Positions 25,883-35,066 of a stretch of DNA of 64,000 nucleotides are shown piece after piece. Position numbers and translations under genes: made by a program. Positions within the stretch are counted from its first letter, which is position 1. Each line of letters opens with the position of its first letter. Location: positions 620,001-684,000 of the forward strand of contig NZ_LFXJ01000005.1 in the NCBI RefSeq assembly GCF_001183605.1, read 5' to 3'. Under the pieces are notes generated by a model. It had not been told where the DNA came from. It saw only the letters and a program-made list of their open reading frames with translations, and did no database searches. The DNA comes from Lysinibacillus xylanilyticus (lineage in GTDB: Bacteria > Bacillota > Bacilli > Bacillales_A > Planococcaceae).

Positions 25883-26435
25883 TGGGATAGATACGTGCTT
25901 TTAACTGTTTATTTAATATGGATGCCTGCATTAGTGCTTGTTCATCGTGAGCAATCTCACCAGGTTTGTTTCCTTCTCCGATAATATAAGATGAGAACGG
26001 CATCTTTAAGAAATCGAAGATATATTGGAATTGCTGAATCATTGGTAGACCTTTTATATAGGGTTCATCGCCACCAACAGCAAGAACAATAGCCTCGGTA
26101 GTTTGTAGTTTTTCCTTAAGCTGTGGAAAACGATCATCTCGAATAGCTTGACTTAGTCGATCTATCATGTTCTTCATTATTCCTGACATACTATACCAAT
26201 AAATAGGTGTTGCAAAAACAACGATATCACTTGTTAAAAACGCATGGATAATTTGATCATAATCATCATCTACTAACTGAAAGCCATTGTCATCATGACG
26301 TAAATCGTTGATGGGTTCGATCGCTATTTTTTTTAGATCTATTTTTTGATGTCTAATGCCCTCTAACACATAGTCAGCAAGTTGTTCACTATTACTATCG
26401 GCTCTAGAGCTTCCTATAAATGCGGTAATGTTCAT
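25878..26435 (-). CDS. NAD(P)H-dependent FMN reductase / flavodoxin-fold oxidoreductase
   Basis: This 185-aa flavoprotein has the FMN-phosphate loop FIGSSRADSNSEQLA at the N-terminus and the FMN-ring segment VVFATPIYWYSMSGIMKNMIDR. Members reduce quinones, azo or nitro compounds or supply FMNH2. I chose ATG 26435, behind AGAGGAGGA, over the longer frame. It diverges from a LysR-type regulator, the classic arrangement for a regulator and its target, so redox or xenobiotic induction is likely. Confidence 0.9.
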   Translation of the reverse strand: MNITAFIGSSRADSNSEQLADYVLEGIRHQKIDLKKIAIEPINDLRHDDNGFQLVDDDYDQIIHAFLTSDIVVFATPIYWYSMSGIMKNMIDRLSQAIRDDRFPQLKEKLQTTEAIVLAVGGDEPYIKGLPMIQQFQYIFDFLKMPFSSYIIGEGNKPGEIAHDEQALMQASILNKQLKARIYPI

Positions 26436-26550
26436 ATGAGAATCCTCCTCTATCCTTCGGGCTATAACTAGTGTAAACTTATTTTTATTATCGATAAAGC
26501 TGAATGTTTCGATCAAATGAATCGGAAAAAACGATTTAGAGGTGGAAAAG

Positions 26551-27441
26551 ATGGATATGAAACAGCTTCAAACGTTTTTAACAGCTTCAGAAACGTTAAG
26601 CTTTACGCAGACAGCGCAGCTACTGGATTATGCACAGTCAAGTATAACAGCACAAATTAAATCGCTAGAAGAGGAGCTAGGTGTTGTTCTTTTTGAGAGA
26701 CTAGGAAAACGCATTACCCTTACGGAGGAAGGCAAGCGATTACAACAGTATGCTCAAAAAATGCTTGATTTAAATGTAGATATGAAAAAAGCTGTGTTAA
26801 ACGAACAAGGACAAGCTGTGTTAAAAATAGGTGCACAGGAAAGTCAATGTGTCTACCGTCTGCCGAGTATTTTACAACAATTTCAGAAAGCCCATTCACA
26901 GGTGAAAATCATTTTTAAGCCTGTACATACTACGGAAATCGCCAAAGGTTTATTACAATCAGGCGATCTTGATGTAGCGTTTATTACAGATGCATACAAG
27001 GAAACACCTATGTTACATCGTGAGCGACTTCTTCAAGAGCAATTAGTATTTGTCAGTGCATCTAATGATAGCAACGCGGATAGAGAGGTATTTTCTTTAC
27101 AGCAACTTTCAAATGAAACGATGCTTCTGACAGAAAGTGGTTGCTCCTACCGTAATCAATTGGAAGTCCATCTTCAGCAGGAAGGTGCACTTCCGATACA
27201 AATGATTGAATTTGCAAGTATTGAAGCTATTAAGCAATGCGTGATGGCAGGCTTAGGTATTACATTCTTACCTAAAATGGTGGTACAAAAGGAGTTAGAA
27301 AACAATAATTTAAAAGAACTGACTACATCAATGAATTTAGCAGATATTTTTACGGATATCGCATGGCATAAGGATAAGCACATATCTCCGTATCTCGCTG
27401 ATTTTATAGAGATCGCCAAGAAGATGTATAAGAAGTTTTAA
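26551..27441 (+). CDS. LysR-family transcriptional regulator
   Basis: This 296-aa regulator has the N-terminal winged helix (LQTFLTASETLSFTQTAQLLDYAQSS...EEELGVVLFERLGKRITLTEEG) and a periplasmic-binding-like effector domain from about residue 90. The ribosome binding site GAGGTGG fits ATG 26551. It is transcribed away from the flavodoxin-type reductase and probably controls it; the intergenic 115 bases should contain its operator. The effector is unknown. Confidence 0.92.
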   Translation: MDMKQLQTFLTASETLSFTQTAQLLDYAQSSITAQIKSLEEELGVVLFERLGKRITLTEEGKRLQQYAQKMLDLNVDMKKAVLNEQGQAVLKIGAQESQCVYRLPSILQQFQKAHSQVKIIFKPVHTTEIAKGLLQSGDLDVAFITDAYKETPMLHRERLLQEQLVFVSASNDSNADREVFSLQQLSNETMLLTESGCSYRNQLEVHLQQEGALPIQMIEFASIEAIKQCVMAGLGITFLPKMVVQKELENNNLKELTTSMNLADIFTDIAWHKDKHISPYLADFIEIAKKMYKKF

Positions 27442-27632
27442 GAGCATAATTATTGTACCCAGACATCTATAATTAAAACTGTATAGAATCCATTTTGATT
27501 GATCTAAGACTATGCAATGTCTTATCAAAAAAAGCACACGAAAAACGCATTGTTATGTAGACAGTACTCTTGCATATTTAGTAAGGGAAAAATCATAGTG
27601 TTGGAAAGGTGAGGAAGTAAGTTCAAAATAAT

Positions 27633-27682
27633 TAAAAAAAGTGCGAATGATTCTTTTTAATTCATTTCGCACTTTTTAGTTC
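27633..27682 (+). terminator. Terminator in the LysR-SLH gap
   Basis: An inverted repeat AAAAAGTGCGAATGA / TCATTTCGCACTTTTT with one bulged base lies 200 bases downstream of the LysR gene and could work for either strand. The rest of 27442-27776 shows no gene. Confidence 0.7.
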
Positions 27683-27776
27683 TTTTCACTGTGGAAGGAT
27701 ATTGTGGTGAATATAAAAGTACCTCAAGGATGTTCCTTAATAAGTTTGGAGATTCTTAGTCGGACCTATGGAAAAC

Positions 27777-28802
27777 TTATTGTTTCTTTAAAGTCCCAGA
27801 AAAATTAGTTCCTTCATCATGCATTGTCCGACAATCTACCTCGGTAATTTTAAGCGCATTATTAAGCCGCTCAAATTCTAATACACATCGATTGCCGTTT
27901 GAGGATTTGTTCATTACGGCCTTAGTGCTAGAAGTGATCGTTGCTGTCCCATCGACACTCCCTGCAGCTGTTCCATCATTGGCAGTTATGAGTATATTAA
28001 AGCTTTTGCTTGTTGTGTTTGAAATATAGGCATCACGGCGATTAAAATCGGATGAGCCTGTACCCCATTTATAGTAATACAAATAGGTACCATCCCAAGC
28101 ACTTTTTGAAGGTGTTGTTAGCTGCATTGTTTTATCTAGTTGATTTTGGCCATTTTTCGCTCTCGTATTTAAAGAAGTATTACTCTTATTTTCATGAAGT
28201 GCTTGTGCATCTTCTGAAATTTCATAAAAATTTCTTTCATCCATACGATAGAGCATTGTCACGACTTGAGCTCGTGTCATATTGTTAGTTACACCAAAAA
28301 ACTTCTGTAAATTGCGGTTTTCATACTGAAGGTTTTGACCAGTGGAAATATAATAATCGAGTAAAAACTGTATAGATTGATCTAATCCACTTTTACCATT
28401 AGCTAAATGGGTAATTGCCTGTGCTACAACACCGCGCTTCACACTAGCTGCTCGAATAGTGTTATCGAAATATCCGTTTAATGGAACACCATAGCTTGCA
28501 AGTCGATTGTAAAATTCATCAGACCAGTTTGCAGCAGGAGTCTGTTTTTTCAACTCGTCATATGGCGATTCAAGCTCATAAAAGTTAGCCAGTAGTTTTG
28601 CGAATTGCTGCTCTGTAATTGTTGCATTGGGCTTAAATGTACCATCTGCATAGCCATTAACGATATCATACTCTTCTGCCCACATGATGGCTTCATACGC
28701 ATAGTGATCTTCTGGCACATCTTTAAAGCCAGCAGCTTGTACAGTGTATCCACTTGCTACAACAAGTAGGGGAAGCAATAAAGCGCACACTAATTTTTTC
28801 AT
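27777..28802 (-). CDS. Secreted S-layer-homology (SLH) domain protein
   Basis: This 341-aa protein starts with a Sec signal peptide (about 1-24, ending VQAAG). Three SLH repeats follow: a clear one at 25-75 (FKDVPEDHYAYEAIMWAEEYDIVNG..), and two degenerate ones at about 90-140 and 145-195 (MTRAQVVTMLYRMDE). SLH triplets bind pyruvylated secondary cell-wall polymer. The C-terminal 115 residues form a beta-rich domain I do not recognise, with two cysteines that might bridge. It is presumably a minor wall protein, not the S-layer itself. Confidence 0.88.
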   Translation of the reverse strand: MKKLVCALLLPLLVVASGYTVQAAGFKDVPEDHYAYEAIMWAEEYDIVNGYADGTFKPNATITEQQFAKLLANFYELESPYDELKKQTPAANWSDEFYNRLASYGVPLNGYFDNTIRAASVKRGVVAQAITHLANGKSGLDQSIQFLLDYYISTGQNLQYENRNLQKFFGVTNNMTRAQVVTMLYRMDERNFYEISEDAQALHENKSNTSLNTRAKNGQNQLDKTMQLTTPSKSAWDGTYLYYYKWGTGSSDFNRRDAYISNTTSKSFNILITANDGTAAGSVDGTATITSSTKAVMNKSSNGNRCVLEFERLNNALKITEVDCRTMHDEGTNFSGTLKKQ

Positions 28803-28878
28803 TAGTCTCAGTCATCCTTTCTATCTAGTTATGTTAATAGTTTGCAGGATATGGATAAAAACTGCAAATTTTTCTAGA

Positions 28879-28955
28879 TTAACTTCTTTCAGTTAAAGAC
28901 ATTTGTAGCTGATGTTACGCTTTCACTACAGAAAATATTTGCTGAAAGAAGTTAA
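28879..28955. repeat. Long-loop inverted repeat upstream of the SBF transporter
   Basis: TTAACTTCTTTCAG (28879-28892) is perfectly complementary to 28942-28955. The right arm runs into AAAGCCTCCGG, which resembles AAAGCCTTCGG near 42388, so this may be a copy of a dispersed element. Confidence 0.55.
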
Positions 28956-29048
28956 AGCCTCCGGACGCATTTATGCCGAGGCATAATTAATTTTACTAAA
29001 AAGAGGCTAGAGAAAACTGTTCTTATAAGAAAGAAGGAATATACAGAG

Positions 29049-29996
29049 ATGTTGAATAGTTTAAATAAATACCTTCAAAAATGGATGCCTGTTTTAACGC
29101 CACTTAGCTTAGTGATTGGTGTATTGTTCGAGAATGTAGGGCGCCAGCTATTATTTTTAGTGCCGTGGCTGTTTGCTTTTATGACATTTGCAGGTAGTTT
29201 AAGCATGAATTTTGAAGGAATAAAAAGTCTTAAAAAATACCCAAAAGTTATATTAGTTGTTATTGCATTTTTACACATACTCATGCCAATTTGGGCTTAT
29301 TTTGTATCAACCGTCATCTTTCACGATCACCTTTTAACAATTGGTTTTGTTTTAGCAGTCGCTGTGCCAACAGGAGTAACTAGCTTTATTTGGGTCAGTA
29401 TTTGTAGGGGGCATCTTGCATTATGTCTTGCAATTATTTTAATAGATACACTTATTTCGCCCGTTGTCATTCCTGCATTACTTCATATTGTTGTAGGGCA
29501 AACAATCGAAATTAATACTATTGGTCTCATTTTAGATTTACTTTGGATGATAGTCGTGCCTTCTCTTATAGGTGTAGCGTTAAATGAGTTTTCTAAAGGC
29601 GAAATTGAGCTGACTCTAGGAAAGAAATTAGCACCTTTTTCAAAACTTAGTTTATTTAGTATTGTAATGATTAATAGTAGTGCAATTGCCCCATACATTA
29701 AAAATATTAGCTTGGAGCTTGTTAGTGTAATTTTAGTCGTATTTTTACTTGCCGTATCAGGGTATGCTTTTTGTTTAATATTAGGGCATATACTTTGGAA
29801 GGATATAAGCATTATTACGATGTTCATTTTTACAGGAGGGATGCGTAATATTGCTGTAGGGGTTGTAATAGCCACTACATACTTCCCTGCAAAAACGGTT
29901 ATGCCTGTAGTGTTTGGCATGCTATTTCAGCAAGTTCTTGCCTCGTTCTTTAGCCGAGTAACGGAAAAGTACCAGCTGAAATACGCGGAAGGTTAA
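29049..29996 (+). CDS. Bile acid:sodium symporter (SBF/YocS) family transporter
   Basis: This 315-aa membrane protein has about nine helices and the SBF signatures AVPTGVTSFIWVSICRGHLAL and FTGGMRNIAVGVVIAT. Bacterial members import organic anions, for example pantoate or thiazole-type precursors, with sodium; bile acids are not the natural substrate here. No neighbour indicates the substrate. Confidence 0.87.
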   Translation: MLNSLNKYLQKWMPVLTPLSLVIGVLFENVGRQLLFLVPWLFAFMTFAGSLSMNFEGIKSLKKYPKVILVVIAFLHILMPIWAYFVSTVIFHDHLLTIGFVLAVAVPTGVTSFIWVSICRGHLALCLAIILIDTLISPVVIPALLHIVVGQTIEINTIGLILDLLWMIVVPSLIGVALNEFSKGEIELTLGKKLAPFSKLSLFSIVMINSSAIAPYIKNISLELVSVILVVFLLAVSGYAFCLILGHILWKDISIITMFIFTGGMRNIAVGVVIATTYFPAKTVMPVVFGMLFQQVLASFFSRVTEKYQLKYAEG

Positions 29997-30460
29997 ATAT
30001 ATGTTGAACGCAAAAATAATCGCGATTGTTTGGAAGAAAGCGACTGTCTTTTGTAAGATCTCACAGTGCTGTCACCATCGACTGTTATTAGAATGCTACA
30101 TCATTTTGTGACAATTAATGGTGGTGAACGTTACAATAAAACACTAAAAATTTTTATGCATTATCATCAAGTGAAAATAACAAAGTATGAGGTTTCCATT
30201 ATGCTACCTTCAGAATATGATGAAGATAAGCACTAGCCATGTTATTTAATTGTAGGATGGGGGAGATTTTCATCTTGAAATACAAAAATATATATTTGAG
30301 AGTAATCACCAACAGTTTTTATACTAGAAATGCTGGTGTTTTGCGCTATTGGAGGTTTTTTGAGTAATATTTTTTCTCGAAAAATATCAATGAATAGTAG
30401 TTTAAGCTTATTGTTTTTCTTAAAGAAAGAAAATGTTGAATGAGAAAGAAGGATGCGTGA
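29997..30460. other. Gap with probable gene debris
   Basis: Between the SBF and 51-aa genes I see one frame (30093-30236, 47 codons, MLHHFVTINGGERYNKT...) that is open further upstream to GTG 30066 as VLSPSTVIR and reads like the end of a helix-turn-helix or similar protein. It has no ribosome binding site, so I take it as a remnant. A weak hairpin with arms around CACCAACA and TGCTGGTG lies near 30306-30340. Confidence 0.35.
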
Positions 30461-30616
30461 ATGAAAGAGTTAGATGATTTGAAGCTAACGATTCTTCCGT
30501 TAATTATTTTGCTTATTCTTATACTTTTATGGAAACTGACCGATTCGGTTGCAGCAGGGATGGTGGTAATTATTTTCTGGATAGGCTGGCGCCGCCTTGT
30601 AAGAAAATTACTATAA
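30461..30616 (+). CDS. Small membrane protein, 51 aa
   Basis: ATG 30461 stands seven bases behind GAAGGA and encodes 51 residues. Two hydrophobic stretches (LTILPLIILLILILLW and AAGMVVIIFWIGW) form a helical hairpin, and the ends are charged (MKELDDLK and RRLVRKLL), so both ends probably face the cytoplasm. A strong terminator follows 120 bases later. No family recognised. Confidence 0.6.
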   Translation: MKELDDLKLTILPLIILLILILLWKLTDSVAAGMVVIIFWIGWRRLVRKLL

Positions 30617-30738
30617 TTTGAAAGCGAGGACTTTCTAATTTTGCGTAGTGTCAGTTTTAAGGCTCCTCACAAAAAGCTAAATGGCGGGTCTGCCGATTAA
30701 AATTTACTAAAAAGCTTTATGCAATTTATATACACTTG

Positions 30739-30776
30739 ACATCGTTTGATAATGGAATCAAACGGTGTTTTTTTTA
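30739..30776 (+). terminator. Terminator downstream of the 51-aa gene
   Basis: A 12-bp stem with one G-U pair (30739-30750 with 30757-30768) followed by eight T. Confidence 0.9.
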
Positions 30777-30995
30777 TCGCTTTTCTTATGATGGCTATAT
30801 TTTTTGGATGTGATTAGAAAAAGGCGATATTACAAAATTAATGATCTATTGAGCAAGATCTCATAAATACATAATTATAATGAAAATATTTTAAAGGGAT
30901 ATAAAGAATGTAATATTGTAAAATGACTATGTACTAATATTTGTAATTTTGTTACTATTTATTAATTAATAAATGAAACAACAAGGAGATACAAC

Positions 30996-32183
30996 ATGTG
31001 GCGTAATCGAAACGTATGGATAATTTTATTAGGTGAATTTGTTGTAGGTCTTGGCTTGTGGGCTGGGGTTATAGGTAATCTAGCTTTTATGCAAGAGGTC
31101 GTTCCCTCGGATTTTCACAAATCATTAATTATTTCTTGCGGTATATTGGCTGGTTTAGTAGTAGGTCCGTTGGCAGGGCGTATTATTGACAGGTCAATGA
31201 AGAAAACAGTTATACAGTGGGCTAGTGTAGGGCGAATTATAAGTGTTTTATTTATGTTTATGGCACTTTATACAAATTCGGTTATTTGGATGATTCTTTT
31301 TTTAATTTCGTTGCAAATAGCAGCAGCCTTTTATATGCCTGCTCTACAATCTATTATTCCAATGATTGTTAAAGATAAGGATTTAATTACATTAAATGCT
31401 TGGCAAATGAATGCTCGAACGATTTCAAGGATTATTGGTACTGCTGCAGCGGGATTCATGCTAAGTTTCTTTGAGCTAAAATGGTTGTACATCATTTCAT
31501 TTATTGTTTATGTGATGATGTTTGTTATTACGAACTTCCTACAATTAGATGAATCAGCAAATCAATCGTCAGCAACAAAAGCAAAGGGCAACTTTAAAGA
31601 AGTGTTACCGATGGTGAAGGAGCACCCCGTTGTATTAATGACACTTGTCTTAATGTTAATTCCAACATTATTTTTAGGTTCCTTTAATTTAGTTATAATG
31701 AAAATTTCTGAGATTCATCATTCGACGACAATATCAGGATTATTATATACAGTTGAGGGTATAGGTTTTATGCTAGGTGCAGCTGGTTTGAAATTGATTA
31801 CAGAACGGCTGAACACTAGAACACTACTTTTTACATTAGCATTTATCATCGGTTTGATGGAGCTAATGCTAATATTCTCTGATATAAAATTTTTGGCATT
31901 AGTGGCTTTTGGAGTTTTTGGTTTTTCAGTAGGCTGTTTTTTCCCGACGACGATGGTTATTTTTCAAAAGCAAGTGCCAAAAGAATTTCATGGGCGATTT
32001 TTCTCATTCCGTAATATGATTGATTCTGTCATCTTTCAGGTCGTCTTATTGTCAACGGGCATGATGTTAGATTTAGTTGGTTTAAGTGGATTGGGACTTG
32101 TTTTTGGTATTATTAGCTTAAGTTTAACCATCACTTTTTTACTATATTCAAAGAAAAAGAGTGTTGTTATGCATGCTCATTAA
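30996..32183 (+). CDS. MFS transporter
   Basis: This 395-aa protein has twelve predicted helices and the MFS loop-2/3 motif (GPLAGRIIDRSMKK). It resembles the MFS_3-type efflux pumps related to macrolide exporters (N-terminal NVWIILLGEFVVGLGLWAGVIG). Substrate is not determined. It starts behind AAGGAG and is transcribed alone with its own terminator. Confidence 0.88.
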   Translation: MWRNRNVWIILLGEFVVGLGLWAGVIGNLAFMQEVVPSDFHKSLIISCGILAGLVVGPLAGRIIDRSMKKTVIQWASVGRIISVLFMFMALYTNSVIWMILFLISLQIAAAFYMPALQSIIPMIVKDKDLITLNAWQMNARTISRIIGTAAAGFMLSFFELKWLYIISFIVYVMMFVITNFLQLDESANQSSATKAKGNFKEVLPMVKEHPVVLMTLVLMLIPTLFLGSFNLVIMKISEIHHSTTISGLLYTVEGIGFMLGAAGLKLITERLNTRTLLFTLAFIIGLMELMLIFSDIKFLALVAFGVFGFSVGCFFPTTMVIFQKQVPKEFHGRFFSFRNMIDSVIFQVVLLSTGMMLDLVGLSGLGLVFGIISLSLTITFLLYSKKKSVVMHAH

Positions 32184-32196
32184 ATATAAACAAAAA

Positions 32197-32235
32197 AAGA
32201 ACTGTCAAATCTGTAAACTGTTTTTGACAGTTCTT
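32197..32235 (+). terminator. Terminator of the MFS gene
   Basis: A 13-bp stem (32197-32209 with 32223-32235). Confidence 0.85.
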
Positions 32236-32314
32236 ATTTCTTAATTAAGTCTACATTTTTATTGATTTTCCGAACGGGGAAGCCCAATTCTTAAGGTGTA
32301 GGCTGAGCGTGAGG

Positions 32315-32386
32315 TCGGATAAGGAGTGCCACTAAAACCAGAAAGATTTGCGGTGCTTCAAGTATCCGAAAATTCTACTCTTTTTT
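32315..32386 (+). other. Structured element upstream of the second MFS gene
   Basis: TCGGATA (32315-32321) pairs with TATCCGA (32363-32369), and an inner stem AGTGCC/GGTGCT can form inside it. A pyrimidine run CTCTTTTTT follows at 32378. It could be a terminator or a leader structure. Nothing else is evident in 32236-32559. Confidence 0.35.
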
Positions 32387-32559
32387 GCATGTATGTTGCA
32401 GTCTATAAAAAAACTGATACATTGTGTATATGAACGAATATAGACGAACAAACACAACCGTATCATTAATTAACTATCATTTCGGTTTTTGTCCCCGTTA
32501 CAGAAGCAAGCTTTTTCTGCGTACAGATGTAGAGGAAAGTAGAAGGAAGGTGTTGTAAG

Positions 32560-33828
32560 ATGCTTGGAAAAGCACAAGAAACCATGGACACATATATTGA
32601 TTCACCTGAAAAGCTAAAGAGTTTATATAAGCGAGTGCTAATCGTTGTTAGTCTCTCACAAGTTTTTGGTGGGGCAGGGCTTGCAGCAGGTATTACGGTA
32701 GGGGCTCTTTTAGCTCAACAAATGCTTGGGACAGATGCCTATGCGGGAGTGCCGTCCGCTTTATTTACTTTAGGGTCGGCAGGTGCAGCTTTAATTGTAG
32801 GGAAACTATCACAACGTTATGGGCGTCGTACAGGTTTATCGACCGGCTTTTTTGTAGGTGGGCTTGGTGCAATCGGAGTTGTGATTGCGGCTATTACAAA
32901 TAGTGTCATTTTATTATTCGCATCTCTATTTATCTATGGTGCAGGGACTGCGTCAAATTTACAGGCACGCTATGCAGGGACGGATTTAGCCAATAATAAA
33001 CAACGAGCAAAGGCTATTAGCACAACAATGGTGATGACAACGTTCGGGGCTGTCGCTGGTCCAAATTTAGTAGAAATTATGGGGAAAGTTGCTCTTTCAA
33101 TGGGTGTTCCGTCGCTTGCAGGTCCATTTATCTTATCAGCAACAGCATTTATCTTAGCAGGTCTTGTCCTTTTTATTATGTTACGTCCGGATCCATTAGA
33201 AATTGCAAAAATGATAGAAGCGGACAGACGAGAAAATGAATATGGAAATATGACGGAATCCCTTAGTGAAAAAGCTGTCAGTAAAAGAGGTCTTACAGTT
33301 GGTGCAACGGTTATGGTTCTTACTCAGATTGTAATGGTTGCTATAATGACGATGACACCAGTACATATGAAACATCATGGTCATGGTTTATCGGAGGTTG
33401 GGATTGTTATAGGTTTTCATGTAGGTTCCATGTATCTTCCATCGCTTGTAACAGGTGTTCTTGTTGATAAAATCGGACGAACAGCCATGAGTATTGCTTC
33501 TGGAGTGACTCTATTATGTGCAGGTTTATTAGCAGCATTCGCACCGAGTGATTCTATGGTTCTATTAATCGTAGCGCTTTCTTTACTAGGATTGGGCTGG
33601 AACTTTGGCTTAATTAGTGGTACTGCTCAAATAGTTGATTCGACTGAGCCTTCCACACGTGCAAAAACACAGGGGAAAATTGATGTTTTAGTTGCACTAG
33701 CAGGAGCTTCTGGTGGCGCTCTCTCAGGTATGGTAGTGGCTAATGCAAGTTATGCGACACTATCTTTAGCAGGGGGGCTTTTATCCTTAATTCTTATTCC
33801 AGTTGTTATTTGGTCTAGGAAAGCTTGA
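32560..33828 (+). CDS. MFS transporter, YfkF-like
   Basis: This 422-aa protein has twelve predicted helices, the MFS motif VGKLSQRYGRRTGL in loop 2/3 and VDKIGRTAMS in the second half. It recalls the B. subtilis YfkF group of uncharacterised MFS proteins. A segment of this gene (33412-33490, around the second-half motif) recurs as a decayed fragment at 55251-55331. The ribosome binding site GAAGGTG precedes ATG 32560. Confidence 0.88.
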   Translation: MLGKAQETMDTYIDSPEKLKSLYKRVLIVVSLSQVFGGAGLAAGITVGALLAQQMLGTDAYAGVPSALFTLGSAGAALIVGKLSQRYGRRTGLSTGFFVGGLGAIGVVIAAITNSVILLFASLFIYGAGTASNLQARYAGTDLANNKQRAKAISTTMVMTTFGAVAGPNLVEIMGKVALSMGVPSLAGPFILSATAFILAGLVLFIMLRPDPLEIAKMIEADRRENEYGNMTESLSEKAVSKRGLTVGATVMVLTQIVMVAIMTMTPVHMKHHGHGLSEVGIVIGFHVGSMYLPSLVTGVLVDKIGRTAMSIASGVTLLCAGLLAAFAPSDSMVLLIVALSLLGLGWNFGLISGTAQIVDSTEPSTRAKTQGKIDVLVALAGASGGALSGMVVANASYATLSLAGGLLSLILIPVVIWSRKA

Positions 33829-33840
33829 GGCAAGCTATAT

Positions 33841-33894
33841 AAGTTATATGCACTAAAGTTTTTTATGGTTACTAAAATAGTTTCAAAGTAACCA
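33841..33894. repeat. Intergenic repeat, copy 1
   Basis: AAGTTATATGCACTAAAG...GGTTACT...AGTAACC recurs at 36957-37022. The internal GGTTACT/AGTAACC arms can fold. Both copies lie just downstream of genes transcribed on the plus strand. Confidence 0.6.
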
Positions 33895-33910
33895 ACGCAA
33901 TCTTTAATTT

Positions 33911-33966
33911 AAGGTTCTTTTGTTGGCATTCTGTATTCCGAAAATGTGTATCAAAAGAACCTTTTC
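33911..33966. terminator. Terminator-like hairpin
   Basis: A 12-bp stem (33911-33922 with 33952-33963) with a 29-base loop and a short T-rich tail, between the convergent MFS and ferredoxin genes. Confidence 0.6.
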
Positions 33967-34118
33967 CTCTTCAATTGTCTGTTTTTTTGGGTCAGATCAT
34001 TTAAGCCCGCGTTTTTTAACTTCTCCTTATATTTAAGATATAGATAAAATGAAATTGTATAAATTAACTCATCTTGTTACCACATCTTTTTAAGTTTGAA
34101 TTATTAATCGATTCTTGG

Positions 34119-34454
34119 TTAATCTGCTGGTCTTGGACCTCTATTGCCCTGTGTATTTTCCAAGGTTAAAATAGGCCGAACTGTAATGTCTCCTATTACA
34201 CGAATTTGACAAGATAGCCGCAAACAGTCTTCATATATATTCTCATCAATATTTTTAATAGCGAAGGCGTTTTTTTCTATTTTAGAAATATCCTTATATT
34301 CACCAGCTAATACCTCCACTCTGCAAGTGGTGCATTTTGCCATTCCGCCACACTGATGAAAAATATTTATATCATTATCTTCAAGAGCTAATACTAATTT
34401 TTTTCCTTCCTCTACTTCAAAGGTTTTTCCTCCAAATACGGTGACAAATGGCAT
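34119..34454 (-). CDS. [2Fe-2S] ferredoxin
   Basis: This 111-aa plant-type ferredoxin has ligands Cys35, Cys41 and Cys44 in HQCGGMAKCTTCRVEVL, and Cys82 in LRLSCQIRV. It carries single electrons to cytosolic oxygenases or reductases; the partner is not apparent from neighbours. Nine bases separate AGGGAG from the ATG at 34454. The hydrophilic C-terminus (NTQGNRGPRPAD) is unusual only in length. Confidence 0.92.
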   Translation of the reverse strand: MPFVTVFGGKTFEVEEGKKLVLALEDNDINIFHQCGGMAKCTTCRVEVLAGEYKDISKIEKNAFAIKNIDENIYEDCLRLSCQIRVIGDITVRPILTLENTQGNRGPRPAD

Positions 34455-34684
34455 CTATGAATGCTCCCTTCATGATTTTCCTAATAGATGGGGTTATAGC
34501 GAAGCAACTGTTACTATCAGTTTGTATTGATCCGACTATTCTCATACTTCGAAATCATTCATTTAGTGAAAGCTTAAAAATTTTACCTAGCGAGGAAGGA
34601 AATGATGCGATTTTTCTTAAAGATTTATTTGTGACATTGAAAGAGGAAAAATTAAAAAGGTCACCGGAGGATAGTGACCCTTAG
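34448..34684 (+). CDS. Doubtful ORF, 78 aa
   Basis: A frame overlaps the ferredoxin start by 7 bases on the opposite strand. Its second half (EEGNDAIFLKDLFVTLKEEKLKRSPED) looks like a real helical tail, but there is no ribosome binding site, and the 3' end coincides with a minus-strand terminator. It may be a remnant or chance frame. Confidence 0.25.
   Translation: MASMNAPFMIFLIDGVIAKQLLLSVCIDPTILILRNHSFSESLKILPSEEGNDAIFLKDLFVTLKEEKLKRSPEDSDP
34658..34684 (-). terminator. Terminator of the YjcZ-type gene
   Basis: On the minus strand an AGGGTCAC/GTGACCTT hairpin is followed by TTTTTAATTTTT. Confidence 0.7.
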
Positions 34685-34755
34685 AAAAAAATAGAAGGGA
34701 AAAGATAAATTTTTATTATCCTAATAGTTATGAGCATTAGAGGCGGTGTTAGGTA

Positions 34756-34866
34756 TTAGTAACCTCTATTCATGAAAGTAGCGCCGACAATAATTAAAAG
34801 AATGAATAGAACAACAATTAGCGCAAATGCAGATCCAGTACCAGAACCACCATAGTATCCAGACAT
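34756..34866 (-). CDS. YjcZ/SscA-family small sporulation protein, 36 aa
   Basis: ATG 34866 follows a strong GGAGGG site and encodes a 36-residue protein: a glycine/tyrosine-rich start (MSGYYGGSGTGS), one membrane helix (FALIVVLFILLIIVGATF) and MNRGY at the end. This is the signature of the YjcZ/SscA family of tiny spore-coat-assembly and germination-related proteins of Bacillales. Expression late in sporulation is expected from the family. Confidence 0.85.
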   Translation of the reverse strand: MSGYYGGSGTGSAFALIVVLFILLIIVGATFMNRGY

Positions 34867-35066
34867 AGTAATTTCCCTCCTTTCTTTAATTTTATAATAT
34901 GTAAAGTTTTCAATAGGGATTGCGATATTTATCTACTTAATAAATATTTAATTTAAAAATAATTTCAAAATATATCAAGAGCTTTAATGAAAAAAGGTAC
35001 TCTTGTAAAAAGTGCCCCTTAAATAAGCTTTACACATTATTCTCGCTATTTGAAAGGCCCCTTATA

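Noticed and set aside
30066..30236. Small helix-turn-helix gene starting GTG 30066
   Set aside because: No ribosome binding site and the frame begins in the middle of a domain-like segment, so it was listed only as debris.
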